The notes under the pieces are model-generated. The model ran no database searches. It saw only the letters and a program-made list of their open reading frames with translations, and had not been told where the DNA came from. From Taxawa tesnikishii (nom. ined.) (taxonomy: Eukaryota; Ascomycota; Dothideomycetes; Dothideales), in assembly GCA_030247885.1 (NCBI GenBank), contig JAPDRO010000013.1:558001-622000 (forward strand): a stretch of DNA of 64,000 nucleotides, read 5' to 3'. This document shows positions 10,537 through 22,910 of this stretch, one piece after another (position 1 is the first letter of the stretch; every line of letters begins with the position of its first letter). The position numbers were made by a program, and so were the translations under genes.

Positions 10537-13500
10537 CTACACTTCCGACGCCGTCTCATTCCTGGGCCCGGCATCCTCATCCGGCGCAGGCGGAGGCGAG
10601 TGCAGGATCTGCTTGCGTCCGTTGGCTTTGTAGTAGAGCATGATATCACCACCACCACGCCAAACGTGCGCACGGATGGTCGCGAGCGTCATCTTAGGCG
10701 GAATCTTCTGGTTGTTGCACCAAAGCTCGAGGTAATCCTCCGGTCGAAGGGCGGGCTCTGCCGACGAAGTTGACGAGGCTGACGATGACGTGGGCTCGAC
10801 GCGCTCGGCGACGTAGGCGAGGATTTTGCGCGTGCGCAGCATGCGGTTGGCATTCAAGCGGTTGTTGCTGTGAGGCAATGTCAGTTGCGGTCCAGACAAG
10901 ATGCGTTGCTGGATATGGGCAGCGGGAGAGGGGAAGGGGTGAAAGGGAAGAAAAGACGATGAGAAGACGTACCCATCAGCAGCGATGCTCGGCAGCGAAT
11001 CCTTCCAGGGCTCCAGCACGAAAGAAATTTTGACAATGTCCTTGATCGGAAGCTGGTTCTTCAACAACACATCGGCCAACCACATGGGCGCCACCTTCTC
11101 AATGAGATCTGCGTTCTCACCCAACCCACCTACTTTGCCTTCAAACAGGTCTGCCACGCCGCCTGCTTCCGGCCGGTCCTCTTGGATCAGTATCGTGGTA
11201 TTGAGCGGCGGCTTCAAGACGGGCGTTTCAGAAGGCAAGGACGGTGTTATGGAAGAATGCAACTCGAGCGCTCTCGACTCGCCTAAAGCACCACCAGCTG
11301 CTTCCTGCGCGGATTGCCGTTGAAGCTGCTGCTGAATCTCGTCTTCATACGCGAACCGGATCTTCTGGATGGAGCCAAGGAAGTTTTCGTCCACGACGCG
11401 GCTGTTGCTTGTTTTGCTAGACTGGGCGTCACTCTCCGTATCCTCCTTCTCCTCAACGATTACCGGCTTGTCTTTTTCGTTGGTTTGCGTCTTGGCCAGC
11501 TTCTTCATGCCAAAAGACATGTTCATCCGGAACTTCTTGCCAAACTTAGAGGGTGTGTCCTTGGAGTCCTCAGCTGCGGGGTCATAGGCTCGCCTCCTTC
11601 ACCAGGCGTGGCAACGGGGGTGGCGTCGCCTCCTGGGGAAGTCAAGCCCATGTGCGAAGCTGGAATGGAGGAGAAGTAGTCACCAGACTTCCTCGGCTGA
11701 GATGAGTGCGACATACGTTTCTCTAAAGGAGCTCCGTCTTCGGAAGGGTTGGAGACGTTTCTTCCTACATTAGGCGAGCCAAATGGCGCCGGAGTAGCGG
11801 CAGCGATGGCTAGACCAGGAGTGATGGCAGGGAATCCGCCATTTGTCGGTCTAGGTGTAGAGAGCGATGGAGGACCAGACGACAATGAATGCCAGCCATT
11901 GGCGCCATTGGTCTCAAGCGTAGGAAGTTGTATGCTGGTGGGTGCATTTGCACGTTCTAGACGCTGGTTCGATGCATTGTTGAGGAGGTACTTCCGATAC
12001 GCCTGATCCCGCCGTATTTCTTCGACGATGAGACCCGAAAAGAGGTAACGCAATACCCATTTACCAAGATTAACTGCCGAGTGTTAGCAACTACCGTATA
12101 CTGCTCGTATGAGGAAGATACCCACTGCGCTGATCTTCTTTGAAGTCGATGTCTTCCTCCAGTTCCTGCTCATCAGCATACACCTCCGCATCAAAGCAGT
12201 TGTTCTCCTCCAAGACAACAGCCAAGCTGCCTGTTCTTGTATCCACGGTACACCAGTTTGGCACGCTATCGATTGTACTGACTTCAGGCTGCACATCTTC
12301 TAGGTGTCGCTTGCCAAAGGACTTAACCGGCATACACTGCAACAGGTCAGTACAGCATACCATATAAGTACGATCGGGACCCTACCTTCAATAAATCCCA
12401 CATTATAACCTCTCCAGTAGTATCCAAGGTCAAAACACGCTTTCTGTCGTTCAACATGACGTGCTTGATCAGACCATTCTGACCTTGGATCGAGGACTCG
12501 GGCTGTGACCTGATAGGTTGCATGACCTGGATTTCGTCCTCTGCATTGTCCATAGTTCCTCTTCTGCCACCTGCTGGCGCCACCGGGTCAACCTCCTTTG
12601 CGATAGGCGTAGGGAAGAAGGCGGTGTTGCTCAATCTCAGCACATGCTTCAAGGGGATCTGCTTCTTGGAGTCTCCCGCTGTGGCTGGCGGACTCTGAGG
12701 TGGCTCGCTTGGCGCCCGCGATCTGGTAGTCGAAGTACTAAACCTATGCCGCCTGGTGTAGTTTTCTGGACCCTCAACCTGCGCGTCGTTGGTGTCGACG
12801 TCGTTCCATCGATTGATGCTCGGCCTGCTGGTGGCCGTCCAAATGTAGTCTCCAGCGTTGACGAGCTTGTGCACGCCTTCATGTTCCTGGCAGACAGCCA
12901 CGCTCAAACCCTCGTCAAGTTCAACGCATCCTCTAGTGTCCGTTTTGGCGATCAATCCACTTTTGTCTGACGAGTAGAAGACTGACAGCTGCGGGTGAGT
13001 AGACCACAACGACCAAACACTCGAGTCGTGCATCGTAAGGGTGTGCATGCACCTTCCCGCAGTAACACTCCACACTTTGACCGTCTGATCGGCGCTGGCA
13101 GACATGATGCAACTGCCGTCTTCGCTGATCAGGATGTCGCGGATGTTGTCGGTATGACCAACGAACTTCGTGATGCGCTTTCCAGTCCTCGGATCCCATA
13201 CGCGCACAATGCTTTCTGGACCGCCACTGGCCAAGATCGAGTTCGTGGCACCGAGCGCATATACGCTGCCTTTGTCCCTGCTGAGAGTGTTGCCTCCCTC
13301 ATCTTCCCCTACATTGATAGCCAGGCTCTGGCCTCCGCCATTCAGGTCCCAGAGGCATATCTTTCGGTCGAGACCTCCACTGGCAACCCAACCCGCGCCC
13401 GGGCTAGGTACGGCAAGCACCTTGACATAGTCGCTGTGCAATCCTATGGTCTGTGGGGGAACTACATCTTGCGCGGCTGGACGCCACACCTTAACCGAAA

Positions 13501-13922
13501 TGTCTGAGGAGGCGGAGACGAGCGCTTCGTTGTGTTGCGCAAGCGCAATATCGTTGACCCAATGCGTGTGCGCTTGTACTTCTTTGCGAAAGGTGGACTC
13601 TGGCGGGGAGGGGCTTCGAATCGGTGAGTGTGGGCTGAGGTTTCTTGAGATCAAGGTTAAGGTCCCATGCGCATATCACACCATCTCGACCACCGGAGTA
13701 TCTAATACGCGTAAGAAGTAGTCGTGTCGGGAGGATCAGCGGTCGTACAGTATAGAATGCTCGTCGTCTACAGCGAGGCCGTTTACGCCGAGTCGGTGCC
13801 CTCCCGCCGAGTTGGCAAGAGGTAGGACTACGCAACGGTGTGTCAGATCTGCCACATTTATCCCAAATCGCACAGCCGATATACGCACCGTAGCTTATCC
13901 TCTGCCTTGCTTTACGAGCCAT
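10537..13922 (-). CDS. bun107: WD40 deubiquitinase cofactor Bun107/WDR48
   Basis: Ortholog of WDR48/UAF1 (fission yeast Bun107), a WD40 protein that binds and activates USP-type deubiquitinases (family knowledge). Start [11 protein letters not shown] at 13922. Exons read on the minus strand: 13922-13889, 13827-13749, 13701-12386, 12336-12126, 12073-10974/10973 and 10867-10537; introns have GTGCGT, GTACGA, GTAGGG, GTGGGT and GTACGT donors. At least six WD repeats are visible ([48 protein letters not shown]). A disordered middle is followed by the C-terminal DUF3337 ubiquitin-like region, ending [15 protein letters not shown]. Two frame breaks: near 13620 (net shift equal to two lost bases) and near 11580 (one lost base). 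Convergent with the kinase gene. Confidence 0.92.
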
Positions 13923-14364
13923 ATATGGGCTGCTTCTATCGCGAACAGTACATCAGGCGCATGAACCGGACAGGATGGTGCTGTACAGAATCGGAGTGTT
14001 CCAACGGCGCAGGTCTAGATATAGCGACAAGATGATAGCGATGCTACGAACAAGTGTGGTGTGTGAGAAACTGACGGTTGGTAATGGGGATGCAGGAGAA
14101 CAGAAGAGGAGAAGGTGTGCACCCGGGCTGGTCGAAGGAAGAGGGACACCACCAAGCGGACCTGCATGCATGACGGCGGCGCGTGGCAGGGACCAGTCTC
14201 CGCAAAAGCTTGAGCCTTTTTCCCCGGCATTCGACATCGAAACCATGTCGACACCACTCATCACACGTGTAACCACAGACATTGTATGGAGATTTGGCCG
14301 ATACATACACACACAGTACTGCTCGGTATGGATACAATACGAATTTCATGGCGAATACTTCGTA
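13923..14364. other. Intergenic, bun107 5' side and TilS-like 3' side
   Basis: No supported gene. It should hold the bun107 promoter and the terminator of the upstream minus-strand gene. Confidence 0.5.
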
Positions 14365-16396
14365 CTATGCACGTACGGAGTGCAGCCGATCGGAAGGCGT
14401 AATGTCCACCTTCTTGTACCTGATCTCCCATTGCCATGGTGCAGGACTGTTCTCCTTGCTCTGTGACCATCCCTTGACGCCCCACAACAATGACGGCAGC
14501 GCGCATACCTTTTCCACGGTATTTGCCTCTCCCTGTTCGTTGATAACTTTGGACGACTCAATGATAACGGGAAGCGTAAATCGTATCTTGCCCGGTGCAA
14601 ATCGTTTCAGCAGTTTCTCGACGCGTTCCATCTTGGGAAGCACAGTGCTCAGTGGATTGCGCAAGTATACCACGTCCTGTTCCTTAAGGAACCGGACAAC
14701 GATGCTGTGGCCGGGTGTCTGGTTGAATGGTTGATATCGGATACGTATCCAGAAACGTCCGTCGAACAATTGCCAGTCGGTCCATGTAACGTCCAGAGAG
14801 ACTGGACGGTCATCGCGCGCTGCAAGCATAGTGACAGTTCCAAATCTGGATTGGCTGTTTGTAGGCGGGGTCCGTTCAAGGGACCAAGCCAATTTTTCCC
14901 CGGGAACATCCTCGAGCGACGAACGGTTCTTCTGCAACCCAGGGAAGTATCCGAAGGTCCGACGGCGTGTCCAAATGGCACACGGTGCATAGACAGTTTA
15001 ACAGCCGCTACAACAACGTGAGTTGGGGAATCTCCCTTAGTTTGCATGGCTCGTGCGTCAGTCTGATGAGTGGGCAGCATCAACATGGTCCGGTCCTCTT
15101 CTGGCTTGACTTCAGCAACGTCCTTCGTTCGCGAAGAGCCGCTATTCGAAGATGGACGGAGAAGACCAGGGAACGCTCGGCTGACAGCAAGCTCCAAGTC
15201 TGCGATCTGAATCCCGTCGACGGGAGAGACAAGGTAGAGTATACGACGCATCAGCTGTGCGGCCTTGTACTGAGTCATGAACCGCTGGTAGTCTGGCGTT
15301 GTATCTCCCAACAATTGAGCGTACAAGTCTTTTGGAAACTCCACTGTAGTCGTCCCCGAGCGAGTGTGGAGCACGATGGAGGTCTGCTGAAGAATACCTT
15401 CCACGGCTTCGTTGCACATCCCGATAAGCGAATTCATTGTTCTCGACAGCTGCAGCAAGCTTTCCGTTCGAAGCGCGGCAGGGAGAACATCAGCGTTCAG
15501 CAAATGTCGAATGGTGTTTCTTGTCGTTAGGTTTTTGTCAGTGTTAGTGACATCCTCGTGCCATTCGACACCGCTTTTCTGGCAAGTTGCAACGAGTTGT
15601 GCTTTGCTGAAATCCAACAACGGCCGATATAGGTACAGCCCACCTCCTTCTAGATGAAGTGCATTTGCGCGCTCGTGCGGCCTTTTGTTGTTGCATCCTC
15701 ATGCGGTCTGTTTTGTGGAGGGGTCTACCAAGGTCCATGGGTTCTCCTGACGCTGTAATTCCATAATCACGGGTTCCATGCATGGGAATTAAATCTCTCA
15801 TGCCTCTCAGTCCAACTCCCGTATACCCCCTAGTCAGACGGAAGAGCACTGTCTCCGCCTGGTCATCACGGTGATGGGCAAGGAGAAGAGAGTTTATCCC
15901 TTTGTCACGGCAAGCACGGCCTAAAGCTTCAAAACGTAGCTGACGTGCAACTTGTTCGAAATGCCTCTCCTTCTGGCGGTCAGTATAGCCTTGCCAATTG
16001 AGTTTGAGGATATGCGCCTCGATATCTAGGATCCTTCAGTGGCAGAAACACAAAGGCATCACAGAAACCTTACCAATCTTCCGCAGAAGTCCTGCCACCG
16101 ACTCTGCCTCTTCGCCACTGTTTGCTCGTACTCCATGATCGACAATGAAAGCAGTGAAAGAAGGGTAGCCACGGCTGGGAGGCTCATATTTGCTGCAGAG
16201 GCTAGCCAATGCCATGGAATCCACACCGCCGCTGATGGCGAGGCCTGCTCACATGGTCGTCAGTTGGGTGCCGAAAAGAGAAACACAACTAAGTGCACCC
16301 ACCAAGGCGAGATCGATAACCGCTGGCAGCCCATATCGACTGGAGTTTGAGTCCGAAAAGCTCTTGGCTGACTGGCAAGGCGACGGACCTCTGCAT
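14365..16396 (-). CDS. tRNA(Ile)-lysidine synthetase-like (TilS/MesJ) PP-loop protein
   Basis: N-type PP-loop ATPase of the TilS family, which converts C34 of tRNA-Ile(CAU) to lysidine; in fungi a mitochondrial role is likely but not shown here. The ATG at 16396 gives MQRSVALPVSQELFGLKLQS. Intron 16302-16245 precedes the P-loop SGGVDSMALAS. A second intron with a GTAAGG donor begins near 16072 and ends at ATCCTAG near 16026. The next exon carries IDVEAHxL-like sequence and the family motif LLLAHHRDDQAETVLFRL, then GLRGMRD. Downstream is NTIRHLL and a long divergent C-terminal part ending at 14365. Frame changes occur near 15690 (net shift equal to two lost bases) and at the AAA run 14973-14975 (one lost base). 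The family call is strong; substrate and location are inferred. Confidence 0.87.
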
Positions 16397-17205
16397 CACA
16401 TTCTCAAGGCTTGAGTTGCAGAGAGCTAGAGTTGGAGATGCAAAGGAGAGCGGCCAAGCTCAGTGACCATTGGGGCCATGACTTCCGCCCCTGATATCGC
16501 CACGTATGTGTGTCTTCTCTTCTCGTTGATGCAAGGCATCAGTGGCATCGTGCACCGCTCAACTTCCTCCTCCAGAACAACCCTCTCAGACGATCCCTAT
16601 CTGCTGACACAAGGAAGGCTCGGCTCGTCCAGGTAGTCCCTTTTCGCAACCGCGAGCATCGACATCTTGGAACGCCGTCTTCCCTCACGCTGCACTCGGG
16701 AAATGTCATCATCAACTCCTCCAACGGCGCGACCAGCCATCCGCGGATCAAAAACAATTCTGGGGACTGACGTACAGCGCTCCAATCGTCGGTGTCCTTC
16801 CAACAATCGGCAAGATGCTTACTTGAAGTGGTTGGTATCCGTCAACCGCGGCTCTTCCGCCGACTCGATAAACGACATGCGCTGCGTAAATGGAATTCCA
16901 TCGATTGGTCGAATGCATGTCGGGCACGAGGATCTCATATCCCCTTGCCTATTTTGTTTAGGGGTGATGGACCACTCAGAACAATGATGATCTTGACGTC
17001 TTCCATGTAGCCGTTCACACGGAGGTCGCTATGTACCATCCAAACACAGGAACTATTAAATTGGTCTTCTCCCGGTAGGCATATACTAGTGTTGTCTCTT
17101 CACACATCGTATTCAGTACTCTATTGTTCTCTACCACATCTCCAGAGCACTCTTCTTGGACCGACGTTTCGCGCATTGAGCCTACACCCACATACTATCA
17201 TCATT
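16397..17205. other. Divergent promoter region, TilS-like / SDR
   Basis: About 0.8 kb between two divergent genes. Short open frames exist on both strands, but none has a recognisable domain or splice pattern. Confidence 0.5.
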
Positions 17206-18348
17206 ATGCAGACTGTCAAGAACACCATCGCGGAGAACATGGGTGGGATCTCCCACAGCCTTGCCCCTGAACAGCACCAGTTCGACATCGACAAGGATGT
17301 GCCGAGTCAGAAAGGAAAAGTGGCACTTATCACAGGCGGCAGTGAAGGTATTGGCTACGCAGCCGGCTTCGTCATGCTACGAGCAGGCCTAGAGAAGCTC
17401 TTCGTTCTCTCATTGTCAAAAGAGATCGCAGACGGCGCGCGCAAGGACATTTCAGAGAAACTGGGGCAGGAGTACGTAGACAGGGTGGTGTGGTTCGGGT
17501 GCGACATGAGCGACTGGGCCAAGGTCGCGGAGACGGCGAAGAAGGTCTCAGAACAAACGGATCGGCTGGATGTCCTGATTTTGAACGCCGCAAGGGGAAT
17601 TATGACCTACCAGGTCGACGAGCGAGGAATCGACAGGCATATGTCTGCGAACCACATAGGTACAGATCAGACTGCGACTTGATGCCGACTAAAGTGCGTT
17701 ACTGAATTTTCTTTACAGGCCATGTCGTTCTGACTTCGCATCTGCTCCCACTCCTCAAGAAAACAGCTGAGAAGGGTACCGTGCGTATATCGGCGACCTC
17801 ATCCAACGGGCACCAGTCCGCCAAGAACACCAAATTTGCCTCTGTGGACGAGCTCAATCAAGACCTTGGACCCCAGGAGCAGTATGGCAGGTGAGACGTC
17901 CCCTCCGAGTCTTTTATACCCCGATTATCCGCTTCTGACTCTCGCGCTCAGGTCGAAACTCGCCAACATCCTATACATGCGCTATCTAACCGCGCACCTG
18001 CACTCCCAAACTCCCAACATCCTGTGCAACGCAACCCACCCAGGCTTCGTCGAGACCAAGATGTCTATCGACGATATCCACGAGCCATACCCCATCCTGG
18101 GATATGGCATGAGCCACGTCATGAGCGCGATTAAGAAGGATCAGTGGATGGGCTCTGCCAGCACGCTGTACGCTGCAACTAAGACCACCAAGTCGGGCGA
18201 GTACATCTGTCCACCGGCGATTCCAGAGCCCGGAACGGAGCTCTCACAGAACGCGGAGTTGGGCGAGCAACTGATGAAGTTGACGAGGGAGATTGTGCAG
18301 GAGAAGTACCAGGTCAAGGAGAAGGGGTGTCCGCTGAAGGATTACTAG
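17206..18348 (+). CDS. Short-chain dehydrogenase/reductase, WWOX/retinol-DH-like
   Basis: Classical or extended SDR oxidoreductase of 340 aa. Exons 17206-17659, 17719-17890 and 17952-18348; introns have GTACAG and GTGAGA donors, and the frame closes without error. Rossmann cofactor motif TGGSEGIG (about residue 46), LILNAARG in place of the usual NNAG, Ser in ISATSSNG and the catalytic pair YGRSK (Tyr and Lys codons spanning intron 2). The long N-terminal segment and C-terminal half resemble fungal retinol-dehydrogenase/WWOX-like SDRs. NADP(H) use and substrate cannot be read from sequence. It lies 0.8 kb from a Zn2Cys6 regulator, transcribed convergently with it. Confidence 0.9.
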
Positions 18349-19165
18349 ATGTGGGGTACGCATTAGCCTCAACAGGCTATCGGGTCAATCATTATAATAC
18401 TAATGACCGTTCTTGTATACCAGCTTTGCAGATCCATAGCCACGATGCTTTCGCAATTTCGCATTTTACGTATGGCTACATGGTCGTTTGCTCGCCGAGA
18501 AAGATGTAAACGACCTCCATTGAGGCATGCACTTCTTTCAGCACGTGCAGCTCTTCGTGAACCTCTCCCAACCGGCTGATAGATTGATTAGACCTTAACC
18601 ATCTGACACGGAAGACAACAGACTTTCTTGATTCCATGTATCCCCACCCTCATGGTCCGTCTTCACGAGGTCTAGAGGCTCACTCGGCGCACAAGAACCC
18701 TTGATACATCAATCTCCGCATTGTGTCCATCGGAGGGCATGGAATAAACAAATGGCAGAGACAGCGTCCATGAGCCAAGTGCCGCGGAAGACGGGGATAG
18801 CTTGTCAACCTGCCGCAGTCGCCTCGCTCCCTTCGATATTCCCAGTTCATTCTCCTTTGTTCCTCGTAGCGAAGTGGGCATTTGTGTGGGCTGGGAGGGA
18901 ACCATCAAGAGCTCATCTCCAGTTGACAGTACCCGAAACCCCGTACCCTTTGTGCACACGCTGCTAGGAACATACTCCTCGCGACCGAGGTATGAGAGCC
19001 ATGCTGAACTATCCGAATCGCTGCTCTGAGAAGTCCCTTGGTAATCAGAAAACATCTCCACCTCGCCCTTCCGAGACTTGTGATTTCGTCACTCGTGAAC
19101 AACACCTCATGCGTAAAGCAAACAGCCCTGCATGCAATTTTGCTTGATCCAGACAACAGCTCGTT
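18349..19165. other. Intergenic between convergent SDR and Zn2Cys6 gene
   Basis: Shared 3' region. A minus-strand frame at 18672-19061 (129 aa, Ser-rich) has no recognised domain and is not called. Confidence 0.45.
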
Positions 19166-21369
19166 TCAGAGACCGAACATGTGCAGATCCTCTCCCACAT
19201 AGAACAGCGCATCATCCGGAAACGGCGTAAGAATATTCGGAAATGGTGCAAAGTCTCGCAAGTCCTGGGTCTCTTGCATCTGCGTCTGGAATGTGGCGAA
19301 CGGTATCCCTGTCGCCATGCTTGGGTCCGGGTACACGGCATGCTGGTCGTACTGCTGGGCTTGTTGTTCGCCAGCACCGTTATAAGTGGCGCTGCTCGCG
19401 AATGCTTCGAGACCCTCCAACGCGTGTGACTCCGCTGGTGTTATGGGCAGGCTAGAGTGGGATCCACAGTCGTCCTGATGGAGAACCGAGTTTAGAAGCG
19501 CATCCTGCTGGTGCCGGGCAGTGTGAGATGGCTGTCCCACGTGGCCGAATAGCCGGTTGACTTGCTTGCTGCGACGTTCGATGATATCCTCGCGACGACG
19601 GGTAAGGCATGCGCTTGTTGCACTTGTCATATACCCAAGGATTTGTGCGTACCGACACGCGTGCGGGTCATTCGGAAAATGGCTGATGAACCTCTCGGCT
19701 TGTTCCAAACCAGGCCCGGCGAGAGATGAGTGGTCAAAGTCTGCAAAGATGACGGTGCCAAGCACCAAGGCAGCGTTGAAGACGGAGTTAAGGAGAAACG
19801 GCAGTCGTTGTGGTAGCGTAGGGTAGCGAAGGAGACGGTCAGCTAAGTCCAGAATGCGTAGAGCAGAGTCGAGACACGCATCCGCGAAGGGTGACATTGA
19901 GGGATTGTCGAGCTCCGGATTATTGGACGGCCCCTGACCTCCGCTTTGCTTTATGCGCAGTGATGCTCTTAAGATAACGAACGGCCGTGTGAGAAGAATG
20001 ATGGAGGAGTAATAGGTGCTGAGCACATGTGCTACTGCTAGTATTTCGCGAAGCTTTTCCGGACTTTCGGCTTCCTCCTCCAACATTTTGACGTTCAGAG
20101 AAGGCGGAAGATCGTCTGTCCAAGCCCGATATTGGCTGGAGATTGTGCTTGCAAGTTCTGTCGAAACTTGCTGCTTCATGTAGACGTCGATGATAATCCG
20201 CTCGTTGATGCGGCACAGAGCCATCACGGCAGAAGAGAAGTGCTCATCAGGTGCCGAATGCTTTGAGGGACGACGTTCTGGCTGCTCACGCTCGAAGTCG
20301 TACGTAGCTGGCGGTCTTCCCAAAGAGCCACTCAGGAAGAGATCCAAGACTCTCACACTCCTCCATACACGTTCTCTTACCAGCCTCTCGTTCTCCGGGA
20401 AAAGAGCATGGGTGTTCCTCCTGTGTATACCAAGTGCATGAGCAGCCCGAACGGCTATGCCCAAAACCATGAATGCACCGTTTCGCCTGCAAGCACCGAG
20501 CATGTACATCGCAATGAGAACGTACGACTGGACGGTTCGTATGCTCGGCGCTTCTGTAAAGCTTGAAAACGCAAGCTGACGGCCCTTGAGGAAGAACTCC
20601 TCGGCATCATCCTGATTGTTGTCTCGCGGTGATGCCTGAGCTCCAATCGCCATTACCAGGTAGAAAATGGAGCTCTTGTCGTCCGTATCCCGGTCAGTAT
20701 CCTCAATCCACAGGGGAGATTTGTGTAGTAGTATTCAAGATCCAGTACATGCAATATGCCACTCGTGGCTAACAGATATTGCTGAGTGAGTCGCAGAGCT
20801 TCCTCATGAGTCAAGTTATAAGCGGATGAACTAGGTGTCCGCGCTGCCGGCTTGGACGGAACAGTTTCCAGGATGGAGTGGCGCATACCATCTCTCGTGA
20901 AGTCGCACTCTCCAATAGCAGCGAAGCACAATCGGCGAACGCTCTGTAGCCAGGACAATGTTGCTGAGTCTCCGATATACATGAACCTGTTCTGACTGTC
21001 ACGTAGTAGCCTAGCAAGTTTGGGCACAGTCGCCACGGATTCCGGACTGTCCGGCACATAGCGCCTTTTCTGACCCGCAACATCGCTACTGCTGCTGTCC
21101 GATACGGAGTTCAGAAGATGCTCGATCGCCATCTCGGTATGATTCGTGTCGGCCATATTCTCGCTGAGCAGGACCTTTTGTCGTGAAGCGTGCGTCTGCA
21201 ATGATCGTGCAGGCGTGTCCGTAAAGCGGCATTCTGACTCTCGTTTCCGCCGCACACAGATAGTGCATGGTTTGGTTCCGTCGCACTTTTCTTTTCTCCT
21301 TTTGCAATTGTCACAGGCGCGCGCCACGCGCTTGCGAGGCGTTGCACTGGTGTCAGCATCCTGAGGCAT
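19166..21369 (-). CDS. Zn2Cys6 fungal transcription factor
   Basis: Gal4-type binuclear zinc cluster regulator. Residues about 18-46 carry C-x2-C-x6-C-x5-C-x2-C-x7-C, beginning CDNCKRRKEKCDGTKPC, preceded by basic RKRVAR. The central fungal_trans domain is visible: LPLWIEDTDRDTDD, FYLVMAIGA, then YMLGACRRNGAFMVLGIA, LGIHRR and VWRSVRVLDLFLSGSLGRPP. A Gln-rich acidic C-terminus ends DALFYVGEDLHMFGL. One frame break lies at the GGGG run 20713-20716 (one lost base); the two halves otherwise join directly. It is 0.5 kb from the intradiol dioxygenase on the same strand and could regulate it; that is inference from position only. Confidence 0.9.
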
Positions 21370-21897
21370 CGCGGCCTGAAGTGTTCGGCCCTCAATAGTG
21401 TATCTCGAGGCGGAGTCTCTTGGGCATACTAGCAGATAGGCGTAGACATGAACGAAGAGTAGTAGTGTTGGAAGGTCCTTCAGTCCGATGCATCCATGTC
21501 AAAAACCAGCTCCTCGCGATGCGCGCTAGAATGTTCAGTCAAGGCTTCGATTTCTCAAATCGTTCTGTTCCTTGGCGCAGTATTCACAGAATCGCGTCAT
21601 CGAGTACCAAAGTAATTCACCAGGACAACATAGGAAGAGGTTAACCAAACGTTGTCCGAACGGTCTGGTCACGTGCTGGGCCAGGAACATTTCGCGGCCC
21701 TCGATTTCGAACCATCAATCTTCCCAAAATTACTCTAAACATCATTCAATACATTACATCTCAGGGCATTCTGGAGCTGCTATTCCAACTGAACGGAGCA
21801 AGATGGAACGCGGTGTTGCATAGCGACTATCGCTTGCTGAATTCCAAACACATTTTTTGAGTACAAGCTCAAATTTCTGGTTCTATACACTAGGAGG
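21370..21897. other. Intergenic, regulator promoter and dioxygenase 3' end
   Basis: No supported gene in about 0.5 kb; it should contain the promoter of the Zn2Cys6 gene. Confidence 0.5.
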
Positions 21898-22910
21898 CTA
21901 CGCGTTCGGTATTACATGAAGGTCGTACTTGAGCTCTAACTTCGCCTGCGGATCGTTCTCCCTCGAAACAAACTTGACGACAAGCGAGTCCTTGACTGCA
22001 AACACCGAGTCATCCTCCAGATATTTGCTGTCAGCATCGAATATCTGGGTTGTAATCGGCTTGTACCCATCGCGGAGGACGATCAGGTGGATATGAGCAG
22101 GTCGGTAGGGGTGGCGGTCCATCATCTGAACGACCTTACCTGCGGGCCCATCGTATGGAATGGGATACGGAGTGGGTCGCAAGCAATAAAACGAGTACTC
22201 TCCACTGGAACCGGTCTTGAACTTGCCCCGGAGATTGAGGTCTTTCTGATCGGGATCTTGCTGCTCGTACAATCCTGCAGATTGTTAGATACACCGTTCT
22301 ATGGGGACTGAAATGATATCTCTTACCATTTGTGGATGCTTCCCAGACGTCGATGGTCGCGTCCGCAATTGGCTCCTTGGTCTTCGCATCCCGCACAACA
22401 CCATGCATGTAAACCGGTTCGGCATCCGATGGAGTATTGTGGCTGATGTTGGCTCCCATCTCCAGCAAGGGATGGTCTAGGCGGAAGAAAGGTCCCAGAA
22501 TTGCCGATTGTGTGGCGACATCATCGACCTCTGCTGCCTTCTTGTAGGTAATCTCATCAACTAACCTGCAAGTATCTGGGTTAGCGCTTCATGGCATGTA
22601 CCGTCGCAAATCTTACATACGATTCGAGTCCAATAACATCGCAGAGGAGCTGGCCTTCGTTTCTCTTGTCTGTGCTCATTTGGCCAGCCCAGTTGATAAG
22701 CTCAACACCCGCCGCCCACTCATCCACCGTCAAATCCACTTCACGGGCAAAATCATGCACATGCTTGATGAGGCTCGACATGATCTCGCGGAAGCGTGGG
22801 CTTGTCTTAGGGCCCATTGCCTCAATCACTCGCTTGGTAAAGGTTGGATCATAGCGACCGTCTTCTTTGACCGCATCTAGAGCATGCGTACCGTTTGTTT
22901 GAGTTGACAT
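21898..22910 (-). CDS. Intradiol ring-cleavage dioxygenase (catechol 1,2-dioxygenase family)
   Basis: Non-haem Fe(III) enzyme cleaving catechol-type rings between the two hydroxyls, feeding the 3-oxoadipate pathway (family knowledge). 301 aa from exons 22910-22621, 22565-22327 and 22274-21898; introns 22620-22566 (GTATGT) and 22326-22275 (GTAAGA). An N-terminal helical dimerisation domain is followed by the beta-sandwich. The four expected iron ligands are present: Tyr in GLYEQQDP, Tyr in YPIPYDGP and both His of [15 protein letters not shown]-type sequence (IDVWEAS) precedes the first ligand. It lacks a signal peptide, so it is cytosolic. It could be a hydroxyquinol rather than catechol enzyme. 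It is divergent from a CoA-transferase across 0.8 kb. Reading frame is clean. Confidence 0.93.

Noticed and set aside
18672-19061. 129-aa Ser-rich minus-strand frame
   Set aside because: No domain, lies in the shared 3' region of two genes.
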